A DNA stretch of 9,570 nucleotides, from NCBI GenBank assembly GCA_002325785.1, contig DCSU01000075.1, forward strand, positions 1 through 9,570, in the 5' to 3' direction. This stretch comes from Bacteroidales bacterium UBA1458. Lineage in GTDB: Bacteria; Bacteroidota; Bacteroidia; Bacteroidales; VadinHA17. Below are positions 1 to 6,541 of this stretch, piece after piece (position 1 is the stretch's first letter; each line of letters begins with the position of its first letter). Below the pieces are notes generated by a model. That model was not told the origin of the DNA. It saw only the letters and a list, made by a program, of their open reading frames with translations, and ran no database searches. The translations under genes and the position numbers were made by a program.

Positions 1-65
1 GTAACATTATTGATAACGAAATAATTAAGACAATTTTAACATATTTTTTAATAATCATTCTTCGG

Positions 66-91
66 ACTTCCGACTTCAAACTTCCGACTTC
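66..91. repeat. 12-base direct repeat (ACTTCCGACTTC, period 14) at the 3' end of rnpA
   Basis: ACTTCCGACTTC occurs at 66-77 and again at 80-91, separated by AA. On the minus strand this is two copies of GAAGTCGGAAGT. The rnpA stop codon (TGA, 76-78) lies inside the array, so the repeat supplies the last codons of the gene (residues S-R-K-S-E-V) and runs on past it. A shorter related piece (CTTCGG) precedes it at 60-65. It is either a small tandem-repeat expansion or the edge of a dispersed intergenic repeat; one window cannot distinguish these. Confidence 0.6.
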
Positions 92-480
92 CTGCTTGTC
101 TGAATAATAAGTCTGTTTATCATTTCCTGCATTGCCTTTTCAGTTGTCGGATAATCCGGAACAGCAGTTCCTTTCAGGATGACAATAAAGACGATCTGTA
201 TATTTTCTGAAAGAAGGTGATCATAGAGTATGTTTTTATTCTTACGGTATGCCTCTCGCATCCTTCTTTTAATCAGGTTTCGGGTTACTGCCAGACGGAA
301 TCCTTTTTTAGAAACGCTGAAAGTTACCTGGGTAGGAGCAGGAAGAGGAGCAGGACTCAATCCCCACACAACCTTAAAAAGGGATGAATAAAAAATATGT
401 CCTGTTTCAAAAAGACCGGAGATAATCTTAACGCTGCACAGTCTCTCGGACTTATTAAATGTTTCCCTGGTTGTGTTCAT
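76..480 (-). CDS. rnpA: Ribonuclease P protein component
   Basis: This is the protein subunit of RNase P. It binds the catalytic RNA and helps it process the 5' leader of precursor tRNAs in the cytoplasm. The 134-residue product shows the family landmarks in order: an N-terminal K-S-E-R-L-C stretch (residues 10-15) followed by F-E-T-G (24-27), a hydrophobic strand ending in VTFSVSKK (52-59), and the basic RNR box FRLAVTRNLIKRRMREAYR (61-79). Length is typical of Bacteroidota RnpA. It lies 80 bases downstream of hemD and is the last gene of the leftward cluster inside the window. No rpmH or dnaA is adjacent, unlike the classical arrangement in other phyla; I recall the hemD-rnpA linkage as usual in Bacteroidota. 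The last six residues are encoded by a short direct repeat and are not a conserved family feature. No Shine-Dalgarno sequence is visible before the ATG. Confidence 0.95.
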   Translation of the reverse strand: MNTTRETFNKSERLCSVKIISGLFETGHIFYSSLFKVVWGLSPAPLPAPTQVTFSVSKKGFRLAVTRNLIKRRMREAYRKNKNILYDHLLSENIQIVFIVILKGTAVPDYPTTEKAMQEMINRLIIQTSRKSEV

Positions 481-560
481 ATCAATAAAGAAATATTCTG
501 AAAGCTTTATCGGAAGAGCATTCCGGAGCTCCAGGGCAATTCAGTATGTTAAAAATGATG

Positions 561-1316
561 TTACTTTAAGTTTCTGTTGTATTCTTTAAGAAAATCATCA
601 ATAGCCATTGTCATTGAAGGAGCCTTGGGGTTAGGAGCCTGTATGTCAAGCCTGTAACCCTCATTGGTAACGGCTTCTGCTGTCGTCGGACCGAAAGCGG
701 CAATCTTGATCTCGCCCTGGGTGAATGACGGGAAGTTCTCTTTGAGAGACTTTATTCCGGAGGGACTGTAGAAGACCAGGATGTCATAATCAAGCTCCTG
801 TGATTCAAAGCCTCTGCTAATGGTGCGGTACATGGTGCCGAGTATAAACTTTATATTGTTCCTTTTCAGCAGCTCGGGTATGTCAGACTTGTGCGGCTCT
901 GACATGGGCACGAAGAAATTTTCATCCTTGTGCTTTGCAATCACATCAATGAGGTCTTCAAAGTTAGCCTTGCCGTGAAAGACTTTCCTCTTGCGGTATA
1001 CTATATACTTCTGCAGGTAAAATGCCACATTTTCAGTGATGCAGAAATACTTCATCGTTTCGGGCACGGTAATGCGCATCTCGTCACAGATCCTGAAATA
1101 ATGATCAATGGCTATTTTGGATGTAAATATAACGGCAGAAAAGTCGGGGAGATTGATCTTCTGCTGCCTGAAATCCTTTGCGGGTATACCCTCAACCTGG
1201 ATAAACTGTCTGAAGTCGATTTTCAGATTGTATTTTTTAGCGAGCTCGAAATATGGTGATTTCGGATTGTTTGGCTCCGGCTGCGACACTAGTACCTTCC
1301 TTATCTTCAAAGCCAT
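561..1316 (-). CDS. hemD: Uroporphyrinogen-III synthase, Bacteroidota type
   Basis: HemD closes hydroxymethylbilane into uroporphyrinogen III, the branch point for haem, sirohaem and cobalamin. Numbering from the start chosen here (251 residues), the protein has KVLVSQPEP near the N-terminus, VIFTSKIAIDHYF (62-74), ETMKYFC (86-92), VFYSPSGIKSL (181-191) and AAFGPTTAEAV (206-216), followed by A-P-N-P-K-A-P-S-M. These match the two-lobed HemD fold and the Bacteroidota subgroup as I recall it. An in-frame ATG at 1352, 2 bases after the DUF4271 stop, would add 12 residues. I prefer 1316 because family members begin just before K-V-L-V-S-Q-P and because an AGGAGG lies at 1332-1337, although its 15-base spacing is long. 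Either start keeps the gene close behind DUF4271. The 80 bases down to rnpA hold only a weak 5-bp hairpin (511-525). Confidence 0.93.
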   Translation of the reverse strand: MALKIRKVLVSQPEPNNPKSPYFELAKKYNLKIDFRQFIQVEGIPAKDFRQQKINLPDFSAVIFTSKIAIDHYFRICDEMRITVPETMKYFCITENVAFYLQKYIVYRKRKVFHGKANFEDLIDVIAKHKDENFFVPMSEPHKSDIPELLKRNNIKFILGTMYRTISRGFESQELDYDILVFYSPSGIKSLKENFPSFTQGEIKIAAFGPTTAEAVTNEGYRLDIQAPNPKAPSMTMAIDDFLKEYNRNLK

Positions 1317-1331
1317 AAGTTTTAAGTTCAA

Positions 1332-1337
1332 CCTCCT
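1332..1337 (-). promoter_or_regulatory. AGGAGG ribosome binding site for the internal hemD start
   Basis: AGGAGG on the minus strand lies 15 bases before the ATG at 1316-1314. It falls inside the longer reading frame starting at 1352, so it favours the shorter HemD. The spacing is longer than ideal, so the support is moderate. Confidence 0.4.
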
Positions 1338-1354
1338 CTCTATACCCGGCATGA

Positions 1355-2215
1355 TCAGAAGACACCGATTATCTTCAATATGACCAGTACGGGTAAGACT
1401 TCAAGGGCACAAAGGTACAAAATGAAATATAATATTGAAACATGCCGGTATTTAAATATGGAAATCAATCTTAATATTCTAATTATAAGGAATATAGCTG
1501 TAACAGCAAGCCCTGCAATAATGAATGCAAGAATATTATCAAGCGGCGCAAAAAGGATGATTCCGTTAAGTATGAACAGGACTATTGAGTTAGCGTACCA
1601 GGCGTTGTAGACGACATTCATATACTCACGGAAGAGGCTTTTCCATCCGGTTACTTCTGCCGCCATTATGCATGTCAGGTGTCTCAGCAACAATGCAGCC
1701 AGGAATGACCCGATGAGGAGTGCCGCCAGCTTCACGGAGCCTGAAGGGTCAGTACGACTGACAGAGTCAGACAGCAGAAGGGCTGATGCAGCAAAGAGTC
1801 CCACGTTCAGGACCGTGAAAATATTTCTCAGGAGGGAAGGCCAGCCAAACACTTCAGAGGTTCCCGGAGGCGCCAGCTCCGGGCGTCTGCGAAAGCCGAT
1901 GGAGGAGAGTCCGGCCATCATGCTTTTCCTTCCGAACGACATCATTGCTGTCATTACCAGAAGTGAGAGCGCCAGAATAATGAAGCTGAAGTCAGTGTTC
2001 ATCTTCTCCTGTGGCAGCGGCAGGCCATCAATTCGTTCGACGCCGGTTATATAATCGCTCCGCAGATCTCGCACATTAATCTCCTTTCCGGGAAGATGGA
2101 CTTCAGAGGCACGTACCGGAATGATCCGGCCAATACTGAATTGCTCCTTTTGTGCCGGTGATGAGAGAGTATCAGCAGCAACAACGCTTAAGGTATCGCC
2201 CGGCCCGGTAATCAT
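1355..2215 (-). CDS. DUF4271 family integral membrane protein
   Basis: This 286-residue membrane protein of unknown function has a long polar N-terminus (about 1-73, with no clear signal peptide) followed by about six hydrophobic segments near 75-93, 130-149, 161-178, 208-224, 227-245 and 260-282. The C-terminal segment YLCALEVLPVLVILK (267-281) and the preceding F-K-Y-R motif (254-257) are characteristic of DUF4271, a family I know only from Bacteroidota. The ATG lies 9 bases after the deoC stop and has no Shine-Dalgarno sequence. The stop lies 2 bases before the upstream hemD ATG and 38 bases before the preferred one. Its repeated position next to hemD (recalled, not checked here) suggests a role tied to tetrapyrrole synthesis or the membrane, but no catalytic residues are evident and I assign no function. 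Confidence 0.85.
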   Translation of the reverse strand: MITGPGDTLSVVAADTLSSPAQKEQFSIGRIIPVRASEVHLPGKEINVRDLRSDYITGVERIDGLPLPQEKMNTDFSFIILALSLLVMTAMMSFGRKSMMAGLSSIGFRRRPELAPPGTSEVFGWPSLLRNIFTVLNVGLFAASALLLSDSVSRTDPSGSVKLAALLIGSFLAALLLRHLTCIMAAEVTGWKSLFREYMNVVYNAWYANSIVLFILNGIILFAPLDNILAFIIAGLAVTAIFLIIRILRLISIFKYRHVSILYFILYLCALEVLPVLVILKIIGVF

Positions 2216-2224
2216 GATTTTATT

Positions 2225-3097
2225 CTAAAAATAGGCGGGCTGACCCGGGTACAGCTCAGCAAGAATATTGTTGGCCAGCCGTGAGGCTCCTATCCTGAAG
2301 TACTCTGGTGAGAGCCATTTTTCACCGAGCATGTTCCTGACTATGAAATAATATACCAGCGCATCATCAGGGGTAACAATACCTCCTGCGGACTTGAATC
2401 CGATCATGATGCCGGTCTCATTCCAGTAGTCGCGTATTGCACGACACATAACCCAGGCGGCTTCGGGGGTTGCCGACACCGGGATTTTTCCTGTAGAGGT
2501 CTTTATGAAGTCAGCCCCCGACTCCATTGCTACCACTGATGCCCGGTAAATGCTCCTTTCATCTTTCAACAGACCTGTCTCGAGGATCACCTTCAGGGTG
2601 GCTTCTCCGGCTGCCTGTCTTACAGCCTTCAGTTCTTCAATGACGGTGTCATAGTCTCCCTCAAGGAATGTTCCAACGGGAATGACGATATCTATTTCAT
2701 CGGCTCCCATCCTGGCGGCCAGTTCTGTCTCCAGGATCTTAACCTCGAGGAATGTCTGAGAGGTTGGGAATGAGGCTGCCACCACTGCCAGTTTTACCCC
2801 GCAATTGTTCAGCTGCTCGCGGGCAACTGTCACAAAGTTAGGGAAGACGCACAGCGCCGCAACATTGCTGATATCACTGAAGCTGTAGCTGAATGATGCA
2901 GTCCTCTCTGCAAAGCTCTGTATAGTACCTGCACTGTCAGATGTGTTGAGGCTGGTGAGGTCAATAAAGGAGAAGATATCCTTCAGCAGAGGGGTGCGAT
3001 CCACCGAGCCGGTCATCCGCCGAGCTTCGGTAATGCATTCTCCCATCTCCCCCGGGGAGTAGTCGTGATTTAACAGTTTCCTGTATAATTTGGTCAT
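2225..3097 (-). CDS. deoC: Deoxyribose-phosphate aldolase (class I, long form)
   Basis: DeoC cleaves 2-deoxyribose 5-phosphate to glyceraldehyde 3-phosphate and acetaldehyde, feeding deoxynucleoside carbon into glycolysis. In the 290-residue product the class I aldolase landmarks are in order: FIDLTSLN (44-51), ALCVFPNF (81-88), DEIDIVIPVG (133-142, D136 aligning with E. coli Asp102), ADFIKTSTGK (195-204, K199 the Schiff-base lysine) and GFKSAGG (233-239, K235 the second active-site lysine). The first 40 or so residues are an N-terminal extension relative to the E. coli enzyme (about 260 aa); I recall such longer forms as usual in Bacteroidota. It heads the run deoC-DUF4271-hemD-rnpA, with 9 bases to DUF4271. 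The 110-base gap upstream could hold its own promoter, but I found no convincing element there. No deoA, deoD or deoB is nearby. Confidence 0.95.
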   Translation of the reverse strand: MTKLYRKLLNHDYSPGEMGECITEARRMTGSVDRTPLLKDIFSFIDLTSLNTSDSAGTIQSFAERTASFSYSFSDISNVAALCVFPNFVTVAREQLNNCGVKLAVVAASFPTSQTFLEVKILETELAARMGADEIDIVIPVGTFLEGDYDTVIEELKAVRQAAGEATLKVILETGLLKDERSIYRASVVAMESGADFIKTSTGKIPVSATPEAAWVMCRAIRDYWNETGIMIGFKSAGGIVTPDDALVYYFIVRNMLGEKWLSPEYFRIGASRLANNILAELYPGQPAYF

Positions 3098-3207
3098 AAT
3101 TAATGTTATGTATATACCAACAGACGTCCTTTGCCTGCCGGCAATTGCGGGTCAATTTAATTGTTTTTAATGAAACCCCCATGTTTCTATAAAATAAACA
3201 CTGCAAC

Positions 3208-4584
3208 CTATTTGCGCAGGCTTTTATTTCTTGCCAGGGAGGCAAAAATACCCGCAAAGCAGAGGATTGCGAATATCACAAAGGCGCTCTTCATTGCACC
3301 AAGTAGCTCCGGGTAGTTGGTGGGATCGATCTTTGCCTGTCCCATGTAAATGGCCAGGAGCATGAGGGCTATAGCCATGCTGAATGTCTGGCCTACGTTC
3401 CTCATTGTACCCAGCATGCCTGAGGCATTGCCGAGCTGCCGCTTCTCAACGGAGCTCATGATGGCGTTGGAGTTGGGCGACGAGAAGAGGGAGAAGCCAG
3501 CTCCCATAATTACCAGCACAACTACAACGAAGAGTATGGAGGTCTCTTTTGTCAGAAAGCAGAGCATGATCAGTCCCACCGATGTAATTGTCATTCCAAT
3601 GGATGCCAGCACGCCCGGGTTGCGGGTGTCAGACAGCCTACCTGCGGCCGGGGAGATGAGAGCCATGGTCACCGGCCATGCCATAAGTACGAATCCGGCA
3701 TCCCGGGGACCAAGCTCTTTGATATACTGGAGGAAGAGGCTCAGGAAGAACCCAATGGCGCTGGTGGCGGCATAATGGATCAGGGCCGCGAGGCTGGAAA
3801 AGGCGAAGACTCTGTTTCTTGATATCAGGGTTATGTCAAACAGAGGGTGTACCGTCGTCTTCTCTCTCAGGATGAACAGGGGCACAAGCGCCAGTCCTGC
3901 TGTGGTTATTACCCAACCGGCAACCGATGGCAGCTTTGAGAACCCGTATATCAGGGCCGCTATCGACATCCCGTAGATCACTGCGCCGGGCCAGTCAAAA
4001 CTTTCTCCCCTGGCTTCAGCCCATTCACCCTTCATTCTCCTCCGTATCATGATCAGGCTGATGATGCCCATCGGGACAAGAAAGGCAAAGATACTCCTCC
4101 AGCCCAGGTAACGCGTCAGAAGTCCTCCAAGGAATGGCCCTGAGGCCAGTCCTGCATATACGGCAGTGACATTTATTCCCATTGCGCGTCCCCTCTCCCC
4201 GGCAGGAAATACAGATGTAAGGATGGCCATATTGGTGCCGAACATCATTGCACCGCCTGCTCCCTGCAGTATTCTGACGCCGATAAGCCATTTTATTCCT
4301 GGGGTGAATGTCAGCATGATCATTGTGAGCGTGAATATGACCAGACCGGCAGTGAATATTTTTTTTCGCCCGATAATATCTCCAGCCCTGCCTGCAGGTA
4401 GCAGCAGGATGGAGGTTGTGAGCATGTAACTGCTAACTATCCAGTTCAGGGTGACTGCATTAAGGCCCATCTCATCCCCGATGGAAGGCAGGGCAAGATT
4501 GATCGATGATCCCATAAAGGGAGTCAGAAACGATGCGAAGGCGGTGACCGTCAGTACAGACCTTTTCAGCTCTTTATCCATCAT
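3208..4584 (-). CDS. MFS transporter, DHA2 (EmrB/QacA-like) 14-helix drug:proton antiporter family
   Basis: This 458-residue major facilitator has about 14 hydrophobic segments spread over the whole length, which fits the DHA2 exporter group better than 12-helix families. Visible motifs are N-x-A-L-P-S-I in helix 1 (29-35), MFS motif A GRAGDIIGRKK (65-75) between helices 2 and 3, R-I-L-Q-G-A-G-G in helix 4 (104-111), and the antiporter motif C GLASGPFLGG (145-154) in helix 5. A second loop motif, GRLSDTRNPG (315-324), lies in the C-terminal half. Such proteins export hydrophobic or cationic compounds using the proton gradient; the substrate cannot be read from sequence. Its ATG overlaps the dtd stop (ATGA at 4584-4581), so translation is probably coupled. 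No HlyD/EmrA partner or TetR repressor is adjacent. A second ATG follows immediately at 4581. Confidence 0.9.
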   Translation of the reverse strand: MMDKELKRSVLTVTAFASFLTPFMGSSINLALPSIGDEMGLNAVTLNWIVSSYMLTTSILLLPAGRAGDIIGRKKIFTAGLVIFTLTMIMLTFTPGIKWLIGVRILQGAGGAMMFGTNMAILTSVFPAGERGRAMGINVTAVYAGLASGPFLGGLLTRYLGWRSIFAFLVPMGIISLIMIRRRMKGEWAEARGESFDWPGAVIYGMSIAALIYGFSKLPSVAGWVITTAGLALVPLFILREKTTVHPLFDITLISRNRVFAFSSLAALIHYAATSAIGFFLSLFLQYIKELGPRDAGFVLMAWPVTMALISPAAGRLSDTRNPGVLASIGMTITSVGLIMLCFLTKETSILFVVVVLVIMGAGFSLFSSPNSNAIMSSVEKRQLGNASGMLGTMRNVGQTFSMAIALMLLAIYMGQAKIDPTNYPELLGAMKSAFVIFAILCFAGIFASLARNKSLRK

Positions 4585-5033
4585 TCCCTGTTCCTGCTGT
4601 CTATCATAATCGTTACGGGACCGTCGTTCACGAGCTCAACATCCATCATTGCCCCGAACACGCCGGTACTTACAGTATGTTGCAGCAGCTCTTCCGTGCG
4701 GGCAATGAAATCCTCATACAGTGGTATCGCTTTCTCCGGCCTGGCGGCCCTTATGTATGACGGCCTGTTGCCTTTTTTGGTTGATGCGTGCAAGGTAAAC
4801 TGGCTGACTATCATTATTTCTTTACCGGTCTCTGAGGCTGACAGGTTCATTACTCCGTTACTGTCGTCAAAAAGTCTCATGTTCACCACCTTCGCTGCCA
4901 GCCAGGCGGCATCGTCACTGTCGTCTGCCTCCTCAATGCCTGCGAAGACAAGAAGGCCCTTCCCGATTGATGAGCGTTTCTCCCCGTCAATGGTCACCGA
5001 GGCTCTTTTTACTCTTTGTACAACAACCCTCAT
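4581..5033 (-). CDS. dtd: D-aminoacyl-tRNA deacylase
   Basis: DTD hydrolyses D-amino acids, and glycine mischarged on tRNA-Ala, from tRNA in the cytoplasm as a chirality proofreading step. The 150-residue product has the N-terminal strand MRVVVQRV, the catalytic SQFTLHA motif followed by K-K-G-N-R-P-S, and the C-terminal NDGPVTIMID containing the Gly-cisPro pair that gates chirality. Length matches the family (about 145-150). It is the first gene of the leftward unit and overlaps the MFS exporter by 4 bases. A perfect Bacteroidota -7 element lies 17 bases before the ATG (5051-5058). The divergent mntP starts 62 bases away. Confidence 0.97.
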   Translation of the reverse strand: MRVVVQRVKRASVTIDGEKRSSIGKGLLVFAGIEEADDSDDAAWLAAKVVNMRLFDDSNGVMNLSASETGKEIMIVSQFTLHASTKKGNRPSYIRAARPEKAIPLYEDFIARTEELLQHTVSTGVFGAMMDVELVNDGPVTIMIDSRNRE

Positions 5034-5050
5034 TTGGCTTAACAGTGTGG

Positions 5051-5058
5051 CAAAAGTA
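5051..5058 (-). promoter_or_regulatory. Candidate -7 promoter element for dtd-MFS
   Basis: TACTTTTG on the minus strand is a perfect match to the Bacteroidota -7 consensus TAnnTTTG. It lies 17 bases before the dtd ATG, which would give a leader of about 12 bases. No clear -33 TTTG is seen 19-21 bases upstream. On the plus strand the mntP side has only an imperfect TATTTTTA (5071-5078). Confidence 0.45.
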
Positions 5059-5095
5059 GTAATTTATAACTATTTTTACGGCCTTCCTGCTGCCC

Positions 5096-5662
5096 ATGGA
5101 TATCGTTACACTAACAGGTATTGCCCTCGGTCTGTCGTTTGACAGCTTTGCCGTGTCACTCTCCTGCGGGGTCATTGAGTCCGGTATACGTTTCCGGAAA
5201 GCCATACGCGTTGCCATCATTCTTGCACTATTTCAGGGCGGGCTGACCGTACTGGGTTTTTTTCTTGGTTCAACGTTCAGCCAGTACATAGAAAAATATG
5301 ATCACTGGGTGGCTTTCGGGCTGCTGACGATTCTTGGTGCCAGGATGGTCATAGAGGGTCTGAAGGCTGAGGAACAGAAGGAGCCGGTGGATTTCACGCG
5401 GTGGACGGTATTGCTGACTATCGCCATTGGCACCAGCATTGATGCCTTTGCCGTGGGCATCAGTTTTGCCTTCCTGAAGGTTCAGATATGGCTTGCCGGA
5501 CTTATAATAGGCACCGTCACCTTCCTGGCATCAATGACAGCCATACGCATCGGGAAATCAGCAGGCAGCAGGCTGGGATCAAGAGTCGAGATCCTCGGTG
5601 GCCTTATACTTGCAGCAATAGGAGCAAGGATACTGATAGGACATCTCACTGCGGCAGCGTGA
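5096..5662 (+). CDS. mntP: Manganese efflux pump MntP
   Basis: MntP is a small inner-membrane exporter that removes excess Mn2+ from the cytoplasm. The 188-residue product has six hydrophobic segments arranged as two halves. Each half opens with the same signature: ALGLSFDSFAVS (10-21) and AIGTSIDAFAVG (110-121), with conserved aspartates D16 and D116 on the proposed metal path. Both signature helices contain further small and polar residues typical of the family (formerly DUF204/YebN). Length is as in E. coli (188). The gene stands alone on the plus strand: dtd is divergent on its left, and the PHP phosphatase converges from the right with 7 bases between stops. The 62-base leader region is too short for a yybP-ykoY Mn2+ riboswitch, and no such structure is seen, so its regulation cannot be read here. 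Confidence 0.94.
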   Translation: MDIVTLTGIALGLSFDSFAVSLSCGVIESGIRFRKAIRVAIILALFQGGLTVLGFFLGSTFSQYIEKYDHWVAFGLLTILGARMVIEGLKAEEQKEPVDFTRWTVLLTIAIGTSIDAFAVGISFAFLKVQIWLAGLIIGTVTFLASMTAIRIGKSAGSRLGSRVEILGGLILAAIGARILIGHLTAAA

Positions 5663-5669
5663 GAGATAC

Positions 5670-6455
5670 CTAAAAGGGGATCATGTACCGCTCCCGTTTC
5701 CTGAAGACGGCCATATCACGGTACCCTGCCTGCCTCAGGAGATCATAAGCCTCATCGAAATACTGTCCGATACGTTCCGGGAAATGAGCGTCGGAGTTAA
5801 CGCATACAGGCACGCCGTGTTCTGCAAACAGCGCCAGGTATTTCCGGTCAGGGTAAAAATCGTTCAGAGGCTTGTTGCGGCCATTTGTGTTCAGCTCGAA
5901 GGCGACGTCATGGATCTCAAGGGCGGATGCCATCATGCTGTACAGATGGGTTATGTCACCTTTTGGCATGTAACGGTGGATCCTCACCAGGTCTGGGTGA
6001 CCGATGATATCGAAGAATCCTGTGGCTGCAGCCTCGCATACAAGGTTGAAGTAGTTTTCGTAGATCTTGTCTATATCCTTCCCGATATAAAACTCCGGGC
6101 CGAGGTCAACAGTCTCTTCTCCCAGGTAATGGACTGACCCGATTATATAGTCAAATGGGAAGGAGTTGATGAGCCTCTCCGTCTCCTTCTCCATTCCAGG
6201 CAGGTAATCAACCTCGATGCCCATCCGCACGGCTATCTCCGGATGCTCTCCTCCCAGCCTCATGATATGTTTGGCATATTCAGGAAGCCTGTCATGATCC
6301 ATGCACCACTTAAGGTGTTCACCGGACGGATTCAGATGATCGGAAAAGCCTATCTCGCGCAGGCCCCTTGCCACCGCAGCCTCTATGCAAGCCTCCGGTC
6401 CCACCCGGCCGTCGCTGTAAGTGGTGTGTATATGATAATCAGTTCCGTAATCCAT
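5670..6455 (-). CDS. PHP-domain phosphoesterase, histidinol-phosphatase (HisK/HisJ) type
   Basis: This is a metal-dependent phosphatase or phosphoesterase of the PHP superfamily. In the 261-residue product the trinuclear metal-site motifs are all present: D-Y-H-I-H with H8 and H10, SDH (H40), GIEVDY (E81), GSVHYL (H109), IGHPDL (H153), ELNTNGRNKP (187-196) and VNSDAH (D222, H224). HisK-type members remove phosphate from histidinol phosphate in histidine synthesis, but no his gene is adjacent, so the substrate is uncertain; other PHP proteins act on different phosphate esters. An upstream in-frame ATG at 6470 would add five residues. I chose 6455 because GGAGG lies 8 bases before it (6464-6468) and the DYHIH motif then sits at the usual distance from the N-terminus. 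A perfect -7 element lies upstream at 6485-6492. Confidence 0.88.
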   Translation of the reverse strand: MDYGTDYHIHTTYSDGRVGPEACIEAAVARGLREIGFSDHLNPSGEHLKWCMDHDRLPEYAKHIMRLGGEHPEIAVRMGIEVDYLPGMEKETERLINSFPFDYIIGSVHYLGEETVDLGPEFYIGKDIDKIYENYFNLVCEAAATGFFDIIGHPDLVRIHRYMPKGDITHLYSMMASALEIHDVAFELNTNGRNKPLNDFYPDRKYLALFAEHGVPVCVNSDAHFPERIGQYFDEAYDLLRQAGYRDMAVFRKRERYMIPF

Positions 6456-6463
6456 TCTCTTTT

Positions 6464-6468
6464 CCTCC
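6464..6468 (-). promoter_or_regulatory. GGAGG ribosome binding site fixing the PHP phosphatase start
   Basis: GGAGG on the minus strand lies 8 bases before the ATG at 6455, optimal spacing. It overlaps the alternative upstream ATG (6470), which therefore probably belongs to the leader rather than the protein. Confidence 0.6.
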
Positions 6469-6484
6469 ATGAGCAGAAGTTTGT

Positions 6485-6492
6485 CAAAATTA
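6485..6492 (-). promoter_or_regulatory. Candidate -7 promoter element for the PHP phosphatase
   Basis: TAATTTTG on the minus strand perfectly matches the Bacteroidota -7 consensus. Transcription starting about five bases downstream would give a leader of about 24 bases that still contains the GGAGG site. No obvious -33 element is seen. Confidence 0.45.
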
Positions 6493-6525
6493 GAAAAGGT
6501 GAACGAATATATCTTCAGATTGTTC

Positions 6526-6533
6526 TAAATTTG
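6526..6533 (+). promoter_or_regulatory. Candidate -7 promoter element for the Crp/Fnr gene
   Basis: TAAATTTG perfectly matches TAnnTTTG and ends only 8 bases before the ATG at 6542. A start site at the usual distance would leave a leader of about four bases or fewer. No -33 TTTG is seen at the expected spacing, which could mean dependence on an activator. Confidence 0.45.
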
Positions 6534-6541
6534 CATAATCC

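Noticed and set aside
501..532. Palindromes AAAGCTTT and GGAGCTCC and the hairpin CGGAA-GAGCA-TTCCG between hemD and rnpA
   Set aside because: All are short, lack a T-run, and fit chance occurrence; no known RNA element matches this 80-base gap.
3131..3144. Short hairpin TTGCC-TGCC-GGCAA between the MFS gene and deoC
   Set aside because: The stem is only 5 bp and no T-run follows on the minus strand, so it is not supported as an intrinsic terminator; as an operator it is a single uncorroborated palindrome.
2961..3257. 98-codon minus-strand frame spanning the deoC start and the gap to the MFS gene
   Set aside because: It overlaps the deoC N-terminus in another frame, has no recognisable domain or ribosome binding site, and its sequence looks like out-of-frame translation.
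5034..5095. Mn2+ riboswitch (yybP-ykoY type) upstream of mntP
   Set aside because: The gap to dtd is only 62 bases and already holds a promoter element; there is no room for the aptamer and its conserved loops are not seen.
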